NCBI GenBank assembly: GCA_027593305.1
Contig: JAQCJA010000362.1
Span: forward strand, 1-5,263
Direction: 5' to 3'
DNA: 5,263 nucleotides
Source: a bacterium
GTDB lineage: Bacteria; Latescibacterota; UBA2968; UBA8231
The translations under genes were made by a program, and so were the position numbers. This document shows, piece by piece, positions 1 through 5,263 of this stretch; position 1 is the first letter of the stretch; each line of letters starts with the position of its first letter. The notes under the pieces are model-generated. The model ran no database searches. It was not told the origin of the DNA and saw only the letters and a program-made list of their open reading frames with translations.

Positions 1-100
1 TATCCAGATTGGGGCCGTCTGCTCTGTCTGTTAGCCAACTGTTAGCACACGCGACCTGCCGCATCACGTAACATCCCTGCTATCAAGCTGTTACCCGCCT
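1..100. other. Left-edge intergenic stretch, no supported gene
   Basis: This stretch lies downstream of the minus-strand membrane protein gene and reaches the window edge. No tRNA or stem-loop with a T-run terminator is visible; the only inverted repeat is a weak 5-bp GTAAC (68-72) / GTTAC (90-94) pair with a 17-nt loop. On the minus strand an ATG at 64-62 opens a frame that stays open to the edge (21 codons), so the start of a further minus-strand gene is possible, but it has no clear ribosome binding site. On the plus strand all three frames close before position 75, so a plus-strand gene could at most have its tail here. Neither possibility can be decided from the window. Confidence 0.5.
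28..46 (+). repeat. Short tandem direct repeat CTGTTAGC, 11-bp period
   Basis: CTGTTAGC occurs at 28-35 and again at 39-46, giving an 11-bp period close to one helical turn. The core CTGTTA recurs at 88-93 and at 117-122, the last copy being inside the 3' end of the membrane protein gene. The spacing of the first pair would suit two protein contacts on the same DNA face, but no regulated gene is visible beside it. With six-base cores this may be chance. Confidence 0.4.
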
Positions 101-2053
101 TCAGATCCAGAAGACACTGTTATCCGTCATACCCGTCAGGTAATCGATGAACAACCAGAAGCCCGAGATCACGTACTGTCCGAGGATGAGGCCAAGAAAG
201 AATGGCCGTGTCATCTGATACAGTTTCGGCCCGCCGTATTTCATCACCGTCAGCTTGATGAGCCAGGCGAGGAAGATGCTGAACCACAATTCGTCCATGA
301 GCCAGACGGAACCGACGACGTAGCCCAGCGGATGCAGGGGCCACCACAACAGATGGTGCCGCGCCATCATCAGGCCCGCCATGATGCTGCCGCCCACGCC
401 GGTGTGTATCCAGCCCACCCAGTTCGGCCCCGTGGGCGTATTCAGCTTGAGGGCGATGTACTCAAAGGGTGCCCGCACGCCGCCACCAAAGAACCAGGAA
501 CTCAGGTTGATGCCCCCGTGTTCGTAACACAGTACAAGCACGGACCACACGGAGCCGACGAAGCTGATCACAACGGCGGCGACGATGAGCCAGAACAGGG
601 GACGCCGATGGCTGCCGAGATGATCGGCGAGTTTGAGCCCGTGGGCGCAGGAGGCCATGACGAAGGTGCGGATGTCGGCGCCCCACACGTAGGTGTAGGC
701 CATACCGATCATACCTGCCGGACCGAGGGCGGAGGAGCCCACAGCGGAGACGACGACGGAATTGGCGATCATCGGACCCACGGCAGTGGCCAGGCCGCTC
801 TCCACGACAATGCGTGTCAGGCCGACAAAGATCAGCAACGCTGTGAGCAGGGTGGCGATGCTGGCCCACAATGGCAGTCCGGCGATGGTGAGCCATAGTG
901 TCATGGTCACGGCACCGGCGATCCAGGTGAATACCGCCCCACGGTACGACATGATTTCGCCGGAGTCGTCGACGGTGTCGTCCCCGTGAAAGGCCTTGCG
1001 CAACACGTCACCGATATGCTGCCGGCCGACCCACAGTCCGAAAAGCACGAGAATGATCATGGCGCCCTGGCCCTGATGGGCGAGCATGGGATCACTCTGT
1101 ACGCCATAGACGCCGAGCTTTTCCGTGCCGGCAATGCCGAGGACCCGCAGGCTGCCGACGACGATCTTCGACACCCAGTTGAAGAACCACAGGCTGAAGG
1201 CGATATCGAGGTTGATCAGATATGAGAAGCCGAGCATCGGAAAGCTGAGACGGAACAGCAGCCCCAGGGTGTTGCGGAAGATGGGGACGGATGCCGTGAT
1301 GGGCACGATGGGGACAAAATTGAAGTACGAATGAGTGGCGTTCAGGCTGCTGATGATCACCGGGATCAGGAAGCCGGCCCACATGATCGGGTTGCGCAGA
1401 AACGGCGGAATCCGGCTGCCATCCCGGCTCTCCTCCACCATGTCCGTTGCCACCTGCACGATCGGGTAGAGCAGGCGCTCCCGCTCCATCCACTGCCGGC
1501 GGATGATGACCATGGATGAAATCATCACCAGATACAATGCCAGCAGCAGGATCGCCCAGTACAGCAGGGGTGGGATCCACATTTCCCAGGGCACACCGAC
1601 ACCCGCTGGTGCGCCCTCGAAGAACCATTTGATCGCCTGGGCGTTCTGCGGGGCCAGCCACTCCGGGATGTACGGGAGGATCAGCGTCGCCCAGTCATTT
1701 TCGGGGGTGGCGTAGTACTGGGCGATCATCGGCAGCAGGTACTCCGTCAGGCCCATCGTCGGAATCGCCGAGGCGACGATCATCATGATGTAGACGACGA
1801 GGAGTTCGCGACGATTCAGCGCCAGAACCGGAAAGACAAAGCGCAACAGGACATTGACGATGCCGACGAGAAGGAAGAACAGGAACAGGGCCCCCGCGGT
1901 GCTGAAGTCGAAGAACAGCGTCGAGCCGCGGATGACCATGTTGGCGTAAGGCGCTCCCGTGCCGATGGCGCCACACATGAGGATGCCGAGGATCACGGAG
2001 CGGGCCGTGAATGCCGGCGACGCAGGGGGCGCACCGCCAGAGACAGATGTCAA
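101..2053 (-). CDS. Polytopic membrane protein, DUF6785/DUF6784 type
   Basis: The product is 650 residues long, extremely hydrophobic, and probably spans the inner membrane about 12-14 times. Clear membrane segments lie near residues 18-38, 50-75, 84-110, 158-184, 222-240, 268-300, 328-345, 372-415, 484-510, 548-568, 586-605 and 616-638. I recognise the family from several patterns: the LNRRELLVVY stretch (79-88) after the second segment, WMERERLLYP (188-197), VESGL (417-421), and the C-terminal block from HPLGYVV (574-580) through KYGGPKLY (605-612) to RPFFLGLILGQY (616-627). That last block is typical of the DUF6784 part. The family has no established function; a transporter role is often guessed from topology, and this is inference. 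The start is a TTG at 2053 with AAGG nine bases upstream. No ATG, GTG or other TTG lies in frame between it and the upstream stop at 2144-2146, and the next in-frame ATG would cut into the first membrane segment. The gene is divergent from the ceramidase-like gene. Confidence 0.85.
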   Translation of the reverse strand: MTSVSGGAPPASPAFTARSVILGILMCGAIGTGAPYANMVIRGSTLFFDFSTAGALFLFFLLVGIVNVLLRFVFPVLALNRRELLVVYIMMIVASAIPTMGLTEYLLPMIAQYYATPENDWATLILPYIPEWLAPQNAQAIKWFFEGAPAGVGVPWEMWIPPLLYWAILLLALYLVMISSMVIIRRQWMERERLLYPIVQVATDMVEESRDGSRIPPFLRNPIMWAGFLIPVIISSLNATHSYFNFVPIVPITASVPIFRNTLGLLFRLSFPMLGFSYLINLDIAFSLWFFNWVSKIVVGSLRVLGIAGTEKLGVYGVQSDPMLAHQGQGAMIILVLFGLWVGRQHIGDVLRKAFHGDDTVDDSGEIMSYRGAVFTWIAGAVTMTLWLTIAGLPLWASIATLLTALLIFVGLTRIVVESGLATAVGPMIANSVVVSAVGSSALGPAGMIGMAYTYVWGADIRTFVMASCAHGLKLADHLGSHRRPLFWLIVAAVVISFVGSVWSVLVLCYEHGGINLSSWFFGGGVRAPFEYIALKLNTPTGPNWVGWIHTGVGGSIMAGLMMARHHLLWWPLHPLGYVVGSVWLMDELWFSIFLAWLIKLTVMKYGGPKLYQMTRPFFLGLILGQYVISGFWLFIDYLTGMTDNSVFWI

Positions 2054-2062
2054 CGGCGCAAG

Positions 2063-2066
2063 CCTT
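2063..2066 (-). promoter_or_regulatory. Candidate ribosome binding site for the membrane protein gene
   Basis: Read on the minus strand the bases are AAGG, followed by nine bases and then the TTG at 2053-2051. It is a short Shine-Dalgarno match at acceptable spacing and is the main sequence support for the TTG start. Confidence 0.4.
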
Positions 2067-2079
2067 GCTGACGGGCGAG

Positions 2080-2091
2080 GATCCAGGGATC
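2080..2091. repeat. Inverted repeat GATCC-AG-GGATC, possible operator
   Basis: Perfect 5-bp arms (2080-2084 and 2087-2091) flank a two-base centre, and the arms do not extend further. The repeat lies 26 bp upstream of the TTG of the minus-strand membrane protein gene, inside the divergent region, where a small dimeric regulator could bind. The arms are short enough to be chance. Confidence 0.25.
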
Positions 2092-2179
2092 GAAGTACGG
2101 CATTTGCACTGGGCGACCTGCAGCGGACAAGAGGAACAGGAAATCAGGAAAAGGAGGAGTCGCGGTAAGGTCAAGCCCC

Positions 2180-2185
2180 TATCTT
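2180..2185 (+). promoter_or_regulatory. -10-like hexamer just before the ceramidase-like gene
   Basis: TATCTT fits the TANNNT pattern of a -10 element and ends six bases before the ATG at 2192. Transcription from it would begin at or next to the start codon and give a leaderless message. This fits the absence of any Shine-Dalgarno sequence in the 20 bases before the ATG. No good -35 box lies 16-18 bp upstream, so the call rests on position and hexamer only. Confidence 0.3.
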
Positions 2186-2191
2186 TGCCGC

Positions 2192-3367
2192 ATGACACAA
2201 TCCACCTTTGATATCGGTATCGCTACCGTTGATATCACCCCTCCTGTGGGTGTCACTCTTTCAGGCTACGGTACTCGTGCGGGCCAGGCGTCGGGCGTGG
2301 GTCATCGGTTGCGCGCCGAGGCTCTCGTCTGTCGGGGCGGCGGCAGTGCCTGGGCGCTGGTGACCAGCGATGTTGTCGGTTACCCCACGGACTTCGTCAC
2401 CAAAGTGCGCCATGAGATCGCGCGCCGCTGTGACCTGCCTGCCGGGGCGATTCTCCTTTCCGCAACACATACACACTCCGGTCCGGCGGGCCAACGCACC
2501 TATGGCGAGCAGCGCGTGCCGGCAGACGATGCATACCGGGATTGGCTCATACAGCGCCTGGCAGACGTCGTCGTTGCGGCGCGTGAGCAGGTCTGTCCCG
2601 GCACCTTTGAAGTGGCGTGGACGACAGCGGGCGAACTGGGGCACAATCGCCGGGTGATCGAGGCCGGCCTCTGCCGCAATGTGTGGGAGGACCCCGAAGG
2701 CAGACACGAGGGGTTCTTTGATCCGGCCGTGCTGCTCATCGGTGTGCGCCGGCTGGACCTTCGGCTCGAGGCTCTGCTGGTCAACTACGGGTGCCACCCG
2801 GTGACACTGGGGCCGGCAAACCTGCAGATCTCTGCTGACTATGTGGGCTACATGAAAGATGCCGTCGAAGCGCATGGCGCAGTGGGCGCAACGATGTTTG
2901 CCCTGGGGGGAGCGGCCGACATCAATCCACGGGCGGCGATCCGCACAGGGACCCAAACGCCACAACACATGGGCCTGCGTCTGGGCCAGATCGTATCACA
3001 GGCTCTGGCCCAACTGCAGCCACTGGCCACAGGTCCCGTGTGTTGCGCAAACGAGCCCTGGGAGCTGGTCCGGGAAGAAAACGGTGAGCCGCGGCAGATC
3101 ACAACCGAGATCCAGTCGCTGCGTGCGGGAGATCTGGCGATCGTGGCGATCCCCGGCGAGCTGTTCAGCGCCTACCCATCGAGGTTTCGCGCGCTGAGCC
3201 CGCTGCCAGCGACACTCGTGGTGACCATGGCCAATGGTGCCATCGGCTACCTGCCACTGGACGAGGCCTACCCCCAGGGAGGCCTGGAGGTGATGCGCGC
3301 AGCCTGTGCCGCTGTCGAGGCGCCCCTGACGCAACACGTGACACAGGCTCTGCACGGGTTGGCATAG
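2192..3367 (+). CDS. Neutral/alkaline ceramidase-like hydrolase, short form
   Basis: The 391-residue protein covers only the N-terminal catalytic domain of the neutral/alkaline non-lysosomal ceramidase family. Family hallmarks in order are VDITPPVG (13-20), THTHSGP (92-98), the HNR motif (151-153), NYGCHPVTLGP (198-208), ADINPR (242-247), PGELF (321-325) and GYLP (352-355). By comparison with Pseudomonas aeruginosa ceramidase, the zinc ligands would be His93, His202, Glu323 and Tyr353, all present. The position of the ceramidase nucleophile serine (QSNAGD motif) is glycine here (LGGAAD, around Gly239). The second active-site tyrosine, 12 residues after the ligand tyrosine, is Leu365. The C-terminal immunoglobulin-like domain of true ceramidases is missing. 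No signal peptide is visible, so the protein is probably cytoplasmic. Ceramide hydrolysis is therefore doubtful; it is better described as a metal-dependent hydrolase of unknown substrate. The ATG at 2192 is the only usable start: no ATG, GTG or TTG precedes it in frame back to at least 2120, and the TPPVG motif sits at the usual distance from it. Confidence 0.85.
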   Translation: MTQSTFDIGIATVDITPPVGVTLSGYGTRAGQASGVGHRLRAEALVCRGGGSAWALVTSDVVGYPTDFVTKVRHEIARRCDLPAGAILLSATHTHSGPAGQRTYGEQRVPADDAYRDWLIQRLADVVVAAREQVCPGTFEVAWTTAGELGHNRRVIEAGLCRNVWEDPEGRHEGFFDPAVLLIGVRRLDLRLEALLVNYGCHPVTLGPANLQISADYVGYMKDAVEAHGAVGATMFALGGAADINPRAAIRTGTQTPQHMGLRLGQIVSQALAQLQPLATGPVCCANEPWELVREENGEPRQITTEIQSLRAGDLAIVAIPGELFSAYPSRFRALSPLPATLVVTMANGAIGYLPLDEAYPQGGLEVMRAACAAVEAPLTQHVTQALHGLA

Positions 3368-3399
3368 GGGTTGATCCAGGGGCTGGTCTGGCCCATCGG
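3368..3399. other. Convergent intergenic gap without a clear terminator
   Basis: The stop codons of the ceramidase-like gene and gatB face each other across 32 bp. The only structure is a weak hairpin (GGGC at 3380-3383 and GCCC at 3391-3394) without a T-run on either strand, so intrinsic termination is not supported. The two messages may overlap at their 3' ends or end by Rho. Confidence 0.4.
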
Positions 3400-4830
3400 T
3401 CAGCCCTGCAGTTTGTCCCGCAGGAGGTGCTGCACGACCTGCGGATTCGCCTTGCCCCGCGTCGCCCGCATGACCATACCCATAAGAAACTGAATCGGCT
3501 TGTCATCGCCGTTGCGCACTTTGTCGGCAGCGTCGGCCTGGGCGGCGATCACCGTGTCAACCTGGCTCTCGAGTTCGCCCGTATCCGAGACCTGCTGCAG
3601 CCCCCTGGCTTCGACGATCTGCGTCGGGCTGCCACCTTCCTCCCACATGACAGCAAAGACTTCCTTGGCGGCGGATCCACTGATCGTGCCCGCTGTAACC
3701 AGTCCGATCAACTCTGCCAGCTGTCCGGGGGTCAGGGTGATCTCTTCGATGGCCGCCTCCGCGTCCTTCAGGCGACGGAACAGTTCCCCCGAGATCCAGT
3801 TCGCCGCCGCAGCGGGTTCGGTGCCGGCGGCGATGACCTGCTCGAACCAGTCGGCCACGGCGCGATCCTCGGTCATCAAGGCGGCATCATCGGTGCTCAG
3901 CCGGAAGGACTCGACGAAGCGTGCCGCACGTTCGTCCGGCAGTTCCGGTAACTGGGAGCGTGCCCCGTCGATCCACTCGGCTGTCACATCTACATCGAGC
4001 AGATCCGGTTCGGGGAAGTAGCGGTAGTCGTCGGCGAATTCCTTGGAGCGCTGTTCCCTGGTGGTGGCAGCACCTTCATCCCAGCCCATCGTCACCTGGC
4101 GCACGGTACCACCTTCTTCGATCACCTCGATCTGCCGCTGGACCTCGTAGTCGATGGCGTTACGCACGGCACGGAACGAGTTGAGGTTCTTCACTTCCAC
4201 CTTGGTGCCGAACACCTGGGAACCTTCGGGGCGCACGGAGATGTTGGCCTCACAGCGCATGGCGCCCTTCTCCATATCGCCCGTTGACGCTCCCAGGTAG
4301 CGGACCAGCTGGCGGATCTTCTGCACATAGGCGAAGGCTTCATCTGCAGAGCGGATCGAGGCATCGGTGACGATTTCCATCAACGGCACGCCGGCGCGGT
4401 TGTAGTCCACGAGGCTGGCGTTGCCCTGATGCATGAGCTTGCCCGTGTCCTCCTCGAGGTGCACACGTTCGATGGCGATCTGCTTCCGCCTGCCATCACT
4501 GGTATGGATCACGACCTGGCCGTGTTCACACAAGGGCAACTCGTACTGCGATACCTGGTAGCCCTTTGGCAGGTCGGGATAGACGTAGTTCTTGCGCGCA
4601 AAGACCGAGTGCGGGCGAATCTGGCAACCGAGAGCCATGCCCGTCATGACCGTCAGTTCGATCGCCCGACCATTGATGACCGGCAGCGCCCCAGGTTGCG
4701 CGGTGCAGACGGGACAGACGTGTTCGTTGGCGCCGATCTGGAAGTGATGGGCCGGGCAGCGGCAGAACATCTTGGACTGCGTGTGCAGTTCGACATGGAC
4801 CTCCATGCCGATGACGGTCTCATAGTTCAT
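3400..4830 (-). CDS. gatB: Asp/Glu-tRNA amidotransferase subunit B
   Basis: GatB is the tRNA-binding and kinase-like subunit of GatCAB. This cytoplasmic complex converts Glu-tRNA(Gln) to Gln-tRNA(Gln) and/or Asp-tRNA(Asn) to Asn-tRNA(Asn), using ATP and ammonia released by GatA. The 476 residues match the normal length. Visible family features are YETVIGMEVHVEL (3-15), DLPKGYQVSQYELPL (86-100), the HLEEDTGK stretch (124-131), VDYNRAGVPLMEI (141-153), the RCEANISVRP block (192-201), KVEVKNLNSFRAV (210-222) and the DYRYFPEPDLL motif (268-278). Probable metal ligands of the phosphorylation site are His12, Glu126 and Glu152. Cys23, Cys25, Cys39 and Cys42 form a complete zinc site. The C-terminal part (about 327-474) is the helical, YqeY-like tRNA-binding tail, ending in the usual KANPQVVQHLLRDKL. 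The start is the ATG at 4830, where homology begins. The same frame stays open upstream to about 5232, but that part looks like out-of-frame S9 peptidase sequence. No Shine-Dalgarno sequence precedes the ATG. gatA and gatC are not adjacent. Confidence 0.97.
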   Translation of the reverse strand: MNYETVIGMEVHVELHTQSKMFCRCPAHHFQIGANEHVCPVCTAQPGALPVINGRAIELTVMTGMALGCQIRPHSVFARKNYVYPDLPKGYQVSQYELPLCEHGQVVIHTSDGRRKQIAIERVHLEEDTGKLMHQGNASLVDYNRAGVPLMEIVTDASIRSADEAFAYVQKIRQLVRYLGASTGDMEKGAMRCEANISVRPEGSQVFGTKVEVKNLNSFRAVRNAIDYEVQRQIEVIEEGGTVRQVTMGWDEGAATTREQRSKEFADDYRYFPEPDLLDVDVTAEWIDGARSQLPELPDERAARFVESFRLSTDDAALMTEDRAVADWFEQVIAAGTEPAAAANWISGELFRRLKDAEAAIEEITLTPGQLAELIGLVTAGTISGSAAKEVFAVMWEEGGSPTQIVEARGLQQVSDTGELESQVDTVIAAQADAADKVRNGDDKPIQFLMGMVMRATRGKANPQVVQHLLRDKLQG

Positions 4831-4861
4831 CGGGGTTGGTTCCCAGGTTGTTCGATCGAGA

Positions 4862-5263
4862 TCAGGCGAACAGGACGTGGCGCCGCAGAAAGGCATCCAC
4901 ACGGCGCAGGTAGTCCTGCTTCGTCTCGGGTCGGCGGAAGCCGTGCCCTTCACCTTCGTACACATGATACTCGTGGGCAATGCCCCGTTGGCGCAAGGAC
5001 TCGACAATGGCATCGGACTGCTCACGTGGCACGACCTCGTCGTCGGTTCCCTGGAATAGAATGACGGGATCCCGCATGGCATCGGCGGCGAAGATCGGCG
5101 AGCGCTCGCGGTAGCGATCTGCTGCCTCCGGCAAGGGACCCAGAAGCAGGTCGTTGTAGCGCGACTCGAACTTGTGCGTCGTGTCGGACAGGCCAAAGAG
5201 ATTGGAAATACCATAACGGCAGACGCCGGCACGGAAAAACCCCGGTTGCAGCGTCAGGGCCCT
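4862..5263 (-). CDS. S9 family (prolyl oligopeptidase-like) peptidase, C-terminal part
   Basis: Only the last 133 residues are inside the window; the gene continues past the right edge. The piece is the end of an alpha/beta-hydrolase catalytic domain of the dipeptidyl-aminopeptidase/acylaminoacyl-peptidase type. Numbered from the edge, the fragment has FRAGVCRYGISNL (10-22), HKFESRY (30-36), YRERSPI (51-57), then FQGTDDEVVP (70-79), where the second Asp (75) is the catalytic acid. EGEGHGF (103-109) supplies the catalytic His107. The nucleophile serine, in a GxSxGG motif, lies upstream of the visible part, as does any propeller domain or signal peptide, so cell location cannot be judged. Reading is unbroken from 5263 to the TGA at 4864-4862; the TTG at 5134 is an internal leucine, not a start. 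The stop is 31 bp before the gatB start on the same strand, so cotranscription is plausible. Confidence 0.93.
   Translation of the reverse strand, partial: RALTLQPGFFRAGVCRYGISNLFGLSDTTHKFESRYNDLLLGPLPEAADRYRERSPIFAADAMRDPVILFQGTDDEVVPREQSDAIVESLRQRGIAHEYHVYEGEGHGFRRPETKQDYLRRVDAFLRRHVLFA

Larger units (their letters stand above)
2054..2191. promoter_or_regulatory. Divergent intergenic control region
   Basis: The 138 bp between the two divergent starts must carry the promoters for both genes unless one is read from further away. On the minus strand TTGACC (2174-2169) matches five of six bases of a -35 box, but the sequence 17 bp further on, TTTCCT (2151-2146), is a poor -10 box. A purine tract including AAGGAGGAG (2151-2159) lies on the plus strand. 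A 12-bp inverted repeat sits nearer the membrane protein start. No recognised regulator site was identified. Confidence 0.5.

Noticed and set aside
332..898. Plus-strand open frame of 188 codons antisense to the membrane protein gene.
   Set aside because: Composition is rich in His, Gly, Asp and Gln, as expected for the complement of a hydrophobic G+C-rich gene; no motif, and the opposite strand is a clear gene.
1695..2198. Minus-strand frame of 167 codons whose N-terminus, lying in the divergent region, looks like a signal peptide (LLLFLISCSSC).
   Set aside because: Most of it is the shifted frame of the membrane protein gene, with Arg/His/Pro-rich shadow composition. The hydrophobic start is the translated complement of the purine tract at 2130-2160, and there is no family resemblance.
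2261..2968. Minus-strand open frame of 235 codons inside the ceramidase-like gene.
   Set aside because: It is antisense to a gene with unmistakable conserved motifs, and its own sequence shows no domain.
3371..3399. Hairpin-like CCAG/CTGG and GGGC/GCCC pairs in the convergent gap as a bidirectional terminator.
   Set aside because: The stems are only four base pairs and no T-run follows on either strand.
4429..5064. Plus-strand open frame of 211 codons spanning the gatB start and the S9 peptidase.
   Set aside because: It crosses two well-supported minus-strand genes and has Arg/His-rich shadow composition.
1..5263. Search for CRISPR arrays, insertion sequence ends, att sites, tRNA or rRNA genes, toxin-antitoxin pairs or phage genes.
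   Set aside because: Nothing matching was seen; the window is almost fully occupied by four ordinary-looking coding sequences with consistent composition.

Overview
The window holds four protein-coding genes, two of them clear-cut by family, and almost no non-coding space. It looks like ordinary, tightly packed chromosome from a G+C-rich bacterium (roughly 60% by eye). The mixture of a DUF6785/DUF6784-type membrane protein, a short ceramidase-like hydrolase, an S9 peptidase and a GatB that keeps its cysteine zinc site is typical of environmental lineages such as Latescibacterota, Planctomycetota, Armatimonadota or Poribacteria-like groups. That placement is inference from gene content and cannot be settled from this window. 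No transposase, integrase, CRISPR array, tRNA, rRNA or phage gene was seen.

Layout. Positions 1-100 are an intergenic stretch or the edge of an unseen neighbour, with a short CTGTTAGC direct repeat. Positions 101-2053 (minus) encode a 650-residue polytopic membrane protein of the DUF6785/DUF6784 type. Positions 2054-2191 are a 138-bp divergent intergenic region. Positions 2192-3367 (plus) encode a 391-residue neutral/alkaline ceramidase-like metal-dependent hydrolase. It keeps the zinc ligands of the family but lacks the ceramidase nucleophile serine and the C-terminal domain. A 32-bp convergent gap follows. Positions 3400-4830 (minus) are gatB, subunit B of the Asp-tRNA(Asn)/Glu-tRNA(Gln) amidotransferase. 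Thirty-one bases upstream of it, on the same strand, the C-terminal 133 residues of an S9 (prolyl oligopeptidase family) peptidase run off the right edge.

How the genes may work together. The membrane protein and the ceramidase-like protein share one divergent control region, which suggests but does not prove joint use, for example uptake or export of a compound that the hydrolase acts on. The S9 peptidase and gatB are codirectional with a short gap and may be cotranscribed, but their functions are unrelated. The presence of GatB implies that this organism makes Gln-tRNA(Gln) and/or Asn-tRNA(Asn) by transamidation.

I did not find a convincing undescribed system. The most interesting points are the remodelled active site of the ceramidase-like protein, its divergent pairing with the membrane protein, and its start region, which has no adjacent Shine-Dalgarno sequence but has a -10-like hexamer placed as in leaderless genes.
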